DNA of 64,000 nucleotides, from positions 62,001 through 126,000 of the forward strand of contig JAFABG010000025.1 in the NCBI GenBank assembly GCA_023426145.1, written 5' to 3'. Position 1 is the stretch's first letter, and each line of letters begins with the position of its first letter. Positions 9,261 to 16,665 of the stretch are shown here, piece after piece. Source of the stretch: Bacteroidota bacterium. Its GTDB lineage: Bacteria > Bacteroidota > Bacteroidia > Bacteroidales > Bacteroidaceae. The position numbers and the translations under genes were made by a program. The notes under the pieces are model-generated. The model was not told the origin of the DNA and searched no databases. It was given only the letters and a program-made list of their open reading frames with translations.

Positions 9261-11816
9261 ATGAAAAACAAAACGCTCCTTTTCTTACTCTATGTATGTG
9301 GAATTTTGATCATGCCTGCACGTGGAGAAAATCCACCAGCTAAAGTTGTGTTTCAGCAGTATATGAATCAAGCTCAAACATTTGCCAACAACTATCCACG
9401 TGAAAAAGCTTATTTACACTTTGACAATACAAGCTACTATGTAGGCGATACCATTTGGTTTAAAGCCTATGTGACCCTTGCCGAAAAACAAGTTTTTAGT
9501 TCAATCAGTCGTCCCCTTTATGTCGAGCTGGTAGATCAAGCAGGACACGTAACTGACAAACAAATCATTAAGCTATCGCAAGGAGAAGGTAGCGGACAGT
9601 TTGTGCTCCCTCAATCTATGTTGTCGGGTTATTATGAAGTACGGGCATACACACGTTGGATGTTAGCCTTTAATGATCCTCAATACTTTTCACGTACACT
9701 TCCCATCTATCAAACGTCTCACAGTGACCAGCTGGACCGTAGTATCAGCACCTACGATTTAAGTCCTTCAATGGAGCAAAGACCAGAGGAAACAAAAGAA
9801 AGACTAAGCTTACGTTTTTTCCCAGAAGGCGGACAATTAGTAGAAGGAGTAACCTCGCAAGTTGCCTTCAAAGCCGAAAGTAAAAACGAAGGGAATATCC
9901 AACTATCGGGAACTCTTTATACAAAAGAAGGAAAAGAAATTAGTACATTTGAGACTTTACACGATGGGATGGGAGTTTTTGACTACACCCCCTCTGCCCA
10001 GCCCGCAATTGCCAAGGTTAACTTCCAAGGTAAAATGTATGAATTTGATCTGCCTAAAGCATTACCAAGCGGATATGTTCTGAAAGTAGACAACAATGCG
10101 GGCGCTCTATCAGTAACTATATCCTGTAATGCTGCTACTCCACAAGATACATTAGCCGTTTTTGTCAGTCATCAAGGACGTCCTCAAGCCTATCAACTCA
10201 TTCACTGTCAAGCAGACATGCCTCAGCATTTTACTATACTGTCGCGCAAATTGCCTCCGGGAATAATCCAAATCAGCCTGATCAATCGTCTAGGGAACAC
10301 CTTATGCGATCGTTTTGTCTTTGCTTCTCCACGAGCACCTTTACAGATTTCACCAAAAGGTTTGAAAGAAATATACGCTCCTTATGCTCCTATTCACTGT
10401 GAACTGCAAGTGAACAATGCAATCGGAGAACCCATACGCACTAAATTATCAGTCAGCATACGCGATGCAATCCGCTCTGATTATATGGAATACGATAACA
10501 ACCTTTTCACCGATTTATTGCTCACCTCAGACTTAAAAGGCTACATTCATCAACCGGGTTATTATTTCACCCAGAGTTCTCTCCGAAAGCAAAAGGAACT
10601 AGATATTCTATTAATGGTACATGGATGGCGTAAATATGATATGACTCAACAAATTGGGATCAGACCATTCACTCCACTCCAATTACCTGAAAACCAACTT
10701 GAACTTTATGGGCAAGTCAAATCTACGATCCTTAAGAACAAACTTAAAGATATAGTCCTCAGCGTAATGGTGAAGAGAGATTCTGAAATCATTACCGGTC
10801 AAACCGTTACAGATGCCAATGGACATTTCAGTATACCCTTAGAGGATTTAGAAGGTTCAGTGGAAGCCGTGATCCAAACGCGTAGAGTGGGCAAAGAGAG
10901 AAATAAAGACGCGTCCATATTCATTGACCGACATTTTTCACCGGCTACTCGTGCATACGGCTATTTAGAATTGCACCCAGAATGGATCAATACCACCCAG
11001 TGGATAGAAAAAACGGAGAAATTCGACTCTTTATACATGGATTCTATCCGCCAGGTAGACGGACTTTATCTTTTAGACGAAGTTGAAATAAAAAGTAAGC
11101 GACGCAAAAGAAATACCAATATGGCTACCAAAATCAATGAACAAAGCATTGATGCCTATTACGATATCCGTCAAGCCGTCGATCAGCTTCGCGACAATGG
11201 CAAAGTTGTTAGCACAATCCCAGAGGTTATGGAAAAACTAAATCCACATTTCTATTGGGATCGTGCAGATGATAGTTGCACTTATCGTCAAAAACCAATC
11301 TGTTATATTATGGATAACAAAATTCTATCCTCAACTGAAGTAAAGATGATGCTAACTGAGATAGACGGATTAGCTTCTATCATCATCAGTAAAGGCACCG
11401 GTGGAGTAGATGATGAGATAATACAAAACACAAAGATGTCTGATTCAAATGACATTAACGTTTCTGACCTCGACAAATATAGCATTTTCTACTTAATACC
11501 ATTGCCAAGGCATGATGTCCTGAATAAACACGAGACTGCCGCTCTTGGAACGCGGCAGACAGTGATGCAAGGCTATACGCCAATATTCGAATTTTATTCT
11601 CCAGCATATATGGATCGGAAATTATATATGGATCAAAATGATCAAAGACGTACTCTCTACTGGAACCCGACTGTACTCACAGATGAGCAAGGCAAAGCTG
11701 TTATCGAATGTTATAATAACCAATATTCTACTCCTTTAGTTATTCAAGCTGAGACAATAAGTAGTGATGGAAAAATAGGAAGTATGACGTATTCAACTGT
11801 TATGCCAATGAAATAA
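9261..11816 (+). CDS. MG2-domain / TonB-plug-like envelope protein
   Basis: 851 aa secreted protein with a signal peptide at 1-22 (LLFLLYVCGILIMPARG). Residues about 45-150 form a macroglobulin MG2-type beta domain with the typical REKAYLHFDNTSYYVGDTIWFKAYV stretch (first 20 residues diagnostic). Several further beta domains follow, including a carboxypeptidase-regulatory-like part at about 490-545 (TVTDANGHFSIPLEDL). Residues about 600-720 resemble a TonB-receptor plug (LDEVEIKSKRRKR, ICYIMDNKILSSTEVKMML). No outer-membrane barrel follows. Proteins of this make-up are common in Bacteroidota and mostly uncharacterised. It stands alone, between palindrome array 1 and a gene-poor stretch. Function unknown; a role in outer-membrane transport or attachment is only a guess. 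Confidence 0.8.
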   Translation: MKNKTLLFLLYVCGILIMPARGENPPAKVVFQQYMNQAQTFANNYPREKAYLHFDNTSYYVGDTIWFKAYVTLAEKQVFSSISRPLYVELVDQAGHVTDKQIIKLSQGEGSGQFVLPQSMLSGYYEVRAYTRWMLAFNDPQYFSRTLPIYQTSHSDQLDRSISTYDLSPSMEQRPEETKERLSLRFFPEGGQLVEGVTSQVAFKAESKNEGNIQLSGTLYTKEGKEISTFETLHDGMGVFDYTPSAQPAIAKVNFQGKMYEFDLPKALPSGYVLKVDNNAGALSVTISCNAATPQDTLAVFVSHQGRPQAYQLIHCQADMPQHFTILSRKLPPGIIQISLINRLGNTLCDRFVFASPRAPLQISPKGLKEIYAPYAPIHCELQVNNAIGEPIRTKLSVSIRDAIRSDYMEYDNNLFTDLLLTSDLKGYIHQPGYYFTQSSLRKQKELDILLMVHGWRKYDMTQQIGIRPFTPLQLPENQLELYGQVKSTILKNKLKDIVLSVMVKRDSEIITGQTVTDANGHFSIPLEDLEGSVEAVIQTRRVGKERNKDASIFIDRHFSPATRAYGYLELHPEWINTTQWIEKTEKFDSLYMDSIRQVDGLYLLDEVEIKSKRRKRNTNMATKINEQSIDAYYDIRQAVDQLRDNGKVVSTIPEVMEKLNPHFYWDRADDSCTYRQKPICYIMDNKILSSTEVKMMLTEIDGLASIIISKGTGGVDDEIIQNTKMSDSNDINVSDLDKYSIFYLIPLPRHDVLNKHETAALGTRQTVMQGYTPIFEFYSPAYMDRKLYMDQNDQRRTLYWNPTVLTDEQGKAVIECYNNQYSTPLVIQAETISSDGKIGSMTYSTVMPMK

Positions 11817-12430
11817 AGTTCCCTGAGTATAATTAAAGAGATGTTTATTCCTCTCCTTTTCCCTTAGTTCTACTTGATAATAAAGCTCATATTTCACATT
11901 CACTTCTACTACTGCAAAGACATTCTTTGAACGGATATAAAGGTCGAGTGTACCATAAGGTCCGTAGACTATGTCAGGTGCTTTAGTTAAGGCTATTCTT
12001 AATTTGTTATTAGCAAATGTTACATTTAATCCTTTTTTTCTGCGCTATGTTCTTCCAACAAAAAACTTAATATTTTGGGGTATAGAATATTAAGAAAACT
12101 TTTAGCATAGTTATTATCCGTGATGTCGATTTGAAAAATAGACGACAGAGAATCTGTATTGAGATCATTTGCAAAGGCAAGAAAAATAGAGCTTTATTTT
12201 AATAACGATCTGATTAATTCTTGATAATAATAAACTATGCGAAAGAGATACAAGGGCTGTTCTCTAGAATCATAAGGAAGATTAGTGTATTAACCCTGCA
12301 ATATATTTATTTCAATGATGAAAATTGAAGATTAAATATGCTCTATTTTAATTCCGCCAACCGTCCTGTATATAGTTGTATCAGGTATGTAACATAAAGT
12401 GATTGTTAGAAATAAAAAACAATAGTAAAT
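11793..12430 (-). pseudogene. decayed gene, family not recognised
   Basis: Reading the minus strand from 12430 gives one frame with protein-like content broken by TAA codons at about 12360-12310, 12292-12290 and 12196-12194. Readable pieces include LPYDSREQPLYLFRIVYYYQ, NDLNTDSLSSIFQIDITDNN and YPKILSFLLEEHSAEKK. At a run of seven T (12033-12039) the sense shifts to another frame and continues as TFANNKLRIALTKAPDIVYG and LYIRSKNVFAVVEVNVKYEL, ending at a TGA at 11795-11793 inside the 3' end of the neighbouring gene. This pattern fits a gene decayed by nonsense and frameshift mutations. I do not recognise the family. Confidence 0.55.
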
Positions 12431-12489
12431 TTAACAGATGCTATTCTGTCACTACATTGTAATATAGTTTTATTAGATTTGGCGTATAA

Positions 12490-12661
12490 AAAGTCGATTA
12501 TTCCTATTTTCGTTTTCCGCCAGCAACAGGAGTACTTTCTGATGTATATCATGTACCCGTGATAGAAAAAAAACTTGTAGTATATGCAATATAGTGACGG
12601 TCATAAGATTGTACCTGCATGCGGCAAAAGAGAACCTGTTAGTAATGCGGCAAACCTGTAG
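12490..12661 (+). pseudogene. 3' fragment of a decayed gene, family not recognised
   Basis: After a TAA at 12487-12489 the plus strand reads YFRFPPATGVLSDVYHVPVI and EKKLVVYA, then stops at 12592. An overlapping frame from 12584 continues with QYSDGHKIVPACGKREPVSN and ends at a TAG at 12659-12661. Together this looks like the C-terminal end of a gene with one frameshift. It lies between the minus-strand relic and the lipoprotein gene at 12743. The minus-strand frame across the same bases (12601-12882) looks random. Confidence 0.45.
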
Positions 12662-12742
12662 ATGAGCTTAACAACGAGTTTACAAACTATTTTCATGGTG
12701 CAAATATGGATACAATAGATATTATTACATAAATGTATAGAA

Positions 12743-14536
12743 ATGAAACTAAAAATTTTTTTATGTTTGATTTGTACCTTAAATGCATGTACAAATGATG
12801 AAATTCTGGAGAATAAAGAACTGGAGCAACGACCGATTGCGGTGACTAGAAGTATTGAAGTTGAATCATGGGATTGGACCAATTCTGCAAATTACACCTA
12901 TGCCTATATACAAGGTAAAGGAAGAATACCTATCAGTAGTCCGTTTACTACTGCTTCAAGTGCGAATAAAGATATTTCCTTAATTATTCAAGGAAAAGAC
13001 TATCTTTCTGCTCAAGGATGGGTATTATTGGATAAAGTTTTTGGCAGTAAAGAACAATATGCCGAGACTGTATATCCATATTTTATACTATATAATAAGT
13101 ACAGAGGCATTGTACGTTTGTTCGTTTTTAATAACAGCCAGGAATCACATAGTTCTGCAATGGTGACATTGAATTGGTTTGGAAGTAAGGTTAATTCCTT
13201 GTTTGCAAGTAATTTTAATTACACTTTGCCAGCTAATAGCAGTAAAGCTAAAAATTCTGACACAAAAATAGTGAATTATGTCGACGATTATTATTCTTCT
13301 TCATGGTTTGTTACGGACTTCATCGTATCTTTTGACCCCAAGACAGATATAAATAATAGCTATTTTATCGAGTTTAAAATTTATTCAGAGGTAAAATCAG
13401 AGGTCGATTTAAATGGTACATTACATTTTGAGACACGTTCAGCTACTATGTTAGGAAATAATACTTCAGCTCCTTCAATTGGCTCTCCATTTGCAATAGC
13501 AGGAAAAGTCTTGAGTAAATTACCGAATGAGAAGGCAATAACTGATGCATTCAAAGCAGTTAATACGTTGACTAATAATAGTGGTGCAGGTGGAAAGGAG
13601 TTGAAAAACAAGTTAAATAACACCCAGTCTGAGCTGGAATCAAAGGGATTTGTTTCTTTTATAAGTAATATAAGTAGTGCTGCGAAGGGACTTGGCGGTA
13701 TTATTGGCTCAGTAGTAAGTATTGCCGACATATTTATTGGGAAAAGCAGTCCTATATCGAGGGTAGAAATCATGCCAACTGTGTCCGAAGGGAGTACAAC
13801 GATGCAAGGTAATATAACGACTAAAACAAACGCAGCAAGATATGTATTACAATTGCCAGGTACAAATCACACTTATGCTGACGGTAGTGTGAATACTGAT
13901 GGGCTCCCTATTTATGATAAACCATTAGGAGTGTTCTGCCTTGAAGAAGAACCACAAATTGATCGGTTGAAAGTTGTCGATCGCTATGAAAGAAGACATG
14001 GTGATGATGAATATTACACATCCTATCGCTATAGAAGTTTTAAAGTAGTCGGAAATATAAAAATAGCTATAAACAAAGCTTCCGGATTGGAGTATGTAGC
14101 AGGAACTGCTCAACTATTAACTAGTTCTGTTTTAAATAGTAGATACGAGGAAGTTTACGATCCGGTGGATGAGGATCAATATATGGCACTATTGAGAAAT
14201 GGTGATACCCAATGGTATGGGACCTATCCAATAGCGTTGGAAAAATTCAAGAACGTTTCTCTTCGCGGTGATTCGGATGATCTATATTTGAAAATAACAT
14301 TAGTCCTAAAAGTGGTAGACGGCGTAGGGGAAGACACTCCCGTAGTTATATCAAATACTTATAAAATTGAAAATGCGACAGACAGAGGAGAATCTGGTAG
14401 TGTATGGAATAATCCTATATCTGGGCATCAACAGATAAGCTGTGGAACTCCTTACACCTTTAGCCCTTACCAAAAAAAGAATAATACAGATCCAGCTACC
14501 AGTGAAACTAATGCATTAACTCTTAATTATTATTGA
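12743..14536 (+). CDS. unrecognised large lipoprotein with a Gly-rich hydrophobic segment
   Basis: 597 aa. The N-terminus MKLKIFLCLICTLNACTND is a lipoprotein signal with the lipid Cys at residue 16. Residues about 20-240 look all-beta. Residues about 270-300 form a charged helix (NNSGAGGKELKNKLNNTQSE). Residues about 303-333 form a hydrophobic Gly/Ser-rich stretch (SAAKGLGGIIGSVVSIADIF) with a membrane-hairpin character. The remainder is mostly beta with many Tyr, Asp and Thr. No known family was recognised. The stop codon is two bases before the ATG of the next lipoprotein gene, so the two are one transcription unit. The region is visibly richer in A+T than the genes around it and borders relics and a MITE-like element, which suggests acquired DNA. 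The hydrophobic stretch could insert into a membrane, as in pore-forming proteins, but this is inference. Confidence 0.75.
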   Translation: MKLKIFLCLICTLNACTNDEILENKELEQRPIAVTRSIEVESWDWTNSANYTYAYIQGKGRIPISSPFTTASSANKDISLIIQGKDYLSAQGWVLLDKVFGSKEQYAETVYPYFILYNKYRGIVRLFVFNNSQESHSSAMVTLNWFGSKVNSLFASNFNYTLPANSSKAKNSDTKIVNYVDDYYSSSWFVTDFIVSFDPKTDINNSYFIEFKIYSEVKSEVDLNGTLHFETRSATMLGNNTSAPSIGSPFAIAGKVLSKLPNEKAITDAFKAVNTLTNNSGAGGKELKNKLNNTQSELESKGFVSFISNISSAAKGLGGIIGSVVSIADIFIGKSSPISRVEIMPTVSEGSTTMQGNITTKTNAARYVLQLPGTNHTYADGSVNTDGLPIYDKPLGVFCLEEEPQIDRLKVVDRYERRHGDDEYYTSYRYRSFKVVGNIKIAINKASGLEYVAGTAQLLTSSVLNSRYEEVYDPVDEDQYMALLRNGDTQWYGTYPIALEKFKNVSLRGDSDDLYLKITLVLKVVDGVGEDTPVVISNTYKIENATDRGESGSVWNNPISGHQQISCGTPYTFSPYQKKNNTDPATSETNALTLNYY

Positions 14537-14538
14537 TA

Positions 14539-14985
14539 ATGAATCGACTAACCATATTATTGCTCATTTTTAGTCTATTCTCTTGTCAAAATGATGAAAA
14601 TGAAAGAGCAACACGATCTGAAGAGAAAAAAAGTGTATTCAGTTTTATAGATAAAGCTAATGTCACAGTTACGCATACTTATGAAAAGGCTGAATTTTGT
14701 TTAAGAATATATTATCCGAAAAAGGATTATACCAAATTTATAAATGACTTTATATATGAGAATAATACTCCTGACACATTAGAATACATAGTTCCGGAAC
14801 TTTATGAAGGATGTATTTATGAATATCGAATCTTTTTGAGTAACAAGTCATGGGATGCACCTAAGAAATCCAAGGAATATCGATTTGCGGAAGTTCTAGT
14901 GAAGCATCCATGTGATTTCATTCATTTTGAGTATCCAAAAGATACTATAAATTCAGTTGGAACTTTAGAGATCAATAGGCAATAA
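14539..14985 (+). CDS. small unrecognised lipoprotein, partner of 12743-14536
   Basis: 148 aa. The ATG at 14539 follows the stop of the previous gene by two bases; a TTG at 14533 is also in frame but less likely. MNRLTILLLIFSLFSC is a lipoprotein signal with the lipid Cys at 16. The rest looks like a single small beta domain, perhaps fibronectin type III-like (VTVTHTYEKAEFCLRIYYP and YEGCIYEYRIFLSNKSW). No family recognised. Being coupled to the large lipoprotein, it may bind, assemble or protect against it. Confidence 0.75.
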   Translation: MNRLTILLLIFSLFSCQNDENERATRSEEKKSVFSFIDKANVTVTHTYEKAEFCLRIYYPKKDYTKFINDFIYENNTPDTLEYIVPELYEGCIYEYRIFLSNKSWDAPKKSKEYRFAEVLVKHPCDFIHFEYPKDTINSVGTLEINRQ

Positions 14986-15037
14986 AGTTATACATCATCC
15001 GTTGAAATGAATAAATAGTTCTTTGAAGTTATTGAAA

Positions 15038-15121
15038 GGGACTATCCATAAGATAATGTAAATAAAAAAACCACGAGAAGAACCCGTAGTTTTCTATTTA
15101 CACAAAATAGTGGATAGGCCC
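15038..15121. mobile_element. MITE-like element with imperfect terminal inverted repeats
   Basis: 84 bases bounded by GGGACTATCCA on the left and TGGATAGGCCC on the right. The match continues inward loosely for about 28 bases, through TGTAAATA on the left and its counterpart TATTTACA on the right. In the centre AAAACCACG and CGTAGTTTT form a further stem. The whole can fold into one long hairpin. It has no coding capacity. Termini of this kind resemble those of transposase-mobilised elements of the IS1182 sort, but that assignment is uncertain. No clear target-site duplication was seen. It begins 53 bases after the small lipoprotein gene and breaks the DUF3667 gene, and may also act as a terminator. 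Confidence 0.6.
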
Positions 15122-15383
15122 TAATATTCCGAGGACCATTTATAAACAGGTATATATTTAAATATATAAGAATCCTGATCGTTTTCCCAGGATGCACAAG
15201 AAGTTCTTTTATTGTATATAGCAAACCTTTATTTATGTACAAAAGACTATATCCTAATTCTTGGACAACATGACTGACATTTATGCGCGAGGTATGAGCC
15301 GACTGACCACAGCTACTGCAATAATCATCTTTTGCTTTTACTATATTATTGCAATTAAGGCAATGCCTGTTTTTCCTATCCAT
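15122..15383 (-). pseudogene. truncated DUF3667 zinc-ribbon membrane protein gene
   Basis: From an ATG at 15383 the frame gives a zinc ribbon (CLNC at residues 8-11, CSSC at 22-25) followed by the DUF3667 signature (INKGLLYTIKELLVHPGKTI). After about residue 70 the family resemblance is lost, and at about residue 88 the frame runs into the inverted-repeat element at 15038-15121, ending at 15042. DUF3667 proteins are normally much longer with several membrane segments. This is therefore a 5' remnant, probably not functional. Confidence 0.7.
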
Positions 15384-15520
15384 CGTTACTAAAGCTTTTT
15401 AGGATTAAACACCAAAGGACTGAAAATAGTTTATAGAATCAACTAGGTTTAGATAAGCAACAAAAACAATTTTCCTATTTTTGAATTCATACTATATTCA
15501 ACGCCATTCGCATTTTATAT

Positions 15521-15556
15521 AAAATAAAGAAGCTGCCTCCATCAGGAAGCAGCTTC
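15521..15556 (-). terminator. intrinsic terminator of the SusCD operon
   Basis: On the minus strand a 12-base stem (GAAGCTGCTTCC, loop TGAT, GGAGGCAGCTTC, one G-T pair) is followed by TTTATTTTAT. It lies 26 bases after the stop codon of the DUF1735-type gene, the last gene of the locus. Confidence 0.85.
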
Positions 15557-15581
15557 AATACATTCACACGAAAGAGAGTAA

Positions 15582-16643
15582 TTACCACTCTATTGCCTGG
15601 TCTTCATCAGGAATCTGGGTATTGATATCGCGTGACAATGTTAATGTTCCTTTCACATGATAGCGAATCGAAGTTCCTTCCACAGGCATATAATTAAAAT
15701 AATAATCTATATTATTTATAATCACATAACGGTGTTCCAAATAGGGTTGAGCCTCATCCATAGCAGAGGAAATTCGGAAAGAAGGAGTGATACTCTGATT
15801 CACTTGGAACCCGATTTCTTCAGCATTTGCACAAGAAATAGTAACCGATCCATTCTTTTCACCGTTAAAAGTAAACTTAATCTTATACTTTTTACGGTCA
15901 GTATAATCTTCATCGACAATGCCGGAATAGAAGAATATACTTTGTTCATCGACTACATATCCTCTTACTGAGGATCTGGTGATGGATTCTGCGGTTTCAA
16001 TAGGTTCACCATTACCATTGTAGCCTGTAACCACCTTATTCGTTAATCCTGTCCCTGAATAATCACCCGAGTAATCATTAAATGGGAAGATTCTCAATAT
16101 GGCTTTGGCATAGTTCTTTCGAGGATGAGCTTGATAACCATAAGAAGCGTCATCAACTATTTTCAGAGGAAGAACCCACTTTTCAGACATATCTATATTA
16201 CGAAAATCGAACTTCAGATCTAGCAGACCTTTGTTTTTATTTGCTTCAATCTCCATTGTCTCAGGATAGGAAGAATAAGTCAGTCCTTCTATTCCCATAT
16301 CTTCGTAGTAAAGTTCTGTCCGTGTAGCATATTGGGCATAATTAAGTATGCCTAGTGTATCAGAGTCATGAGCAATATGTACCGTAATGTTTTTTGTATT
16401 GTCGGTGGTACCGCTGACAAGCACAGGCAACTGATAATTTGATCTTCCCTCTCCACCTTCTGTATAGTTACCCTCTTCATCATGGCGACTATAAGGAATG
16501 TAGATATTCGTCACCCCTTTTGAATCGAGTCGTGAGCTAAAAGAAATATAATGCTCATATTGCTCTTGTTCCCACTCTGAATTACAGGAAGCACCTAATA
16601 TAGTCATTGCAGCTAGCGCTGCTAAAGTATATACTTTTTTCAT
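15582..16643 (-). CDS. DUF1735/DUF4973-type surface lipoprotein
   Basis: 353 aa from the ATG at 16643 (MKKVYTLAALAAMTILGASC, lipobox Cys20). An upstream ATG at 16673 would overlap the susD stop and lacks a signal peptide at the start. Residues about 25-155 match the BT_3987-type DUF1735 domain (YISFSSRLDSKGVTNIYIPY, NYQLPVLVSGTT). The C-terminal half (about 175-353) has the lipocalin-like DUF4973 character (NDYSGDYSGTGL, FNYMPVEGTSIRYHVKGTLT). Such proteins usually sit directly after SusD and are thought to be surface glycan-binding or accessory proteins. Last gene before the operon terminator. Confidence 0.82.
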   Translation of the reverse strand: MKKVYTLAALAAMTILGASCNSEWEQEQYEHYISFSSRLDSKGVTNIYIPYSRHDEEGNYTEGGEGRSNYQLPVLVSGTTDNTKNITVHIAHDSDTLGILNYAQYATRTELYYEDMGIEGLTYSSYPETMEIEANKNKGLLDLKFDFRNIDMSEKWVLPLKIVDDASYGYQAHPRKNYAKAILRIFPFNDYSGDYSGTGLTNKVVTGYNGNGEPIETAESITRSSVRGYVVDEQSIFFYSGIVDEDYTDRKKYKIKFTFNGEKNGSVTISCANAEEIGFQVNQSITPSFRISSAMDEAQPYLEHRYVIINNIDYYFNYMPVEGTSIRYHVKGTLTLSRDINTQIPDEDQAIEW

Positions 16644-16665
16644 ATATCTATCTTTACGTTTACAA

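Noticed and set aside
12601..12882. 93-residue open frame on the minus strand
   Set aside because: It overlaps the start of the lipoprotein gene at 12743, lacks any domain and has chance composition; the opposite strand carries protein-like sequence.
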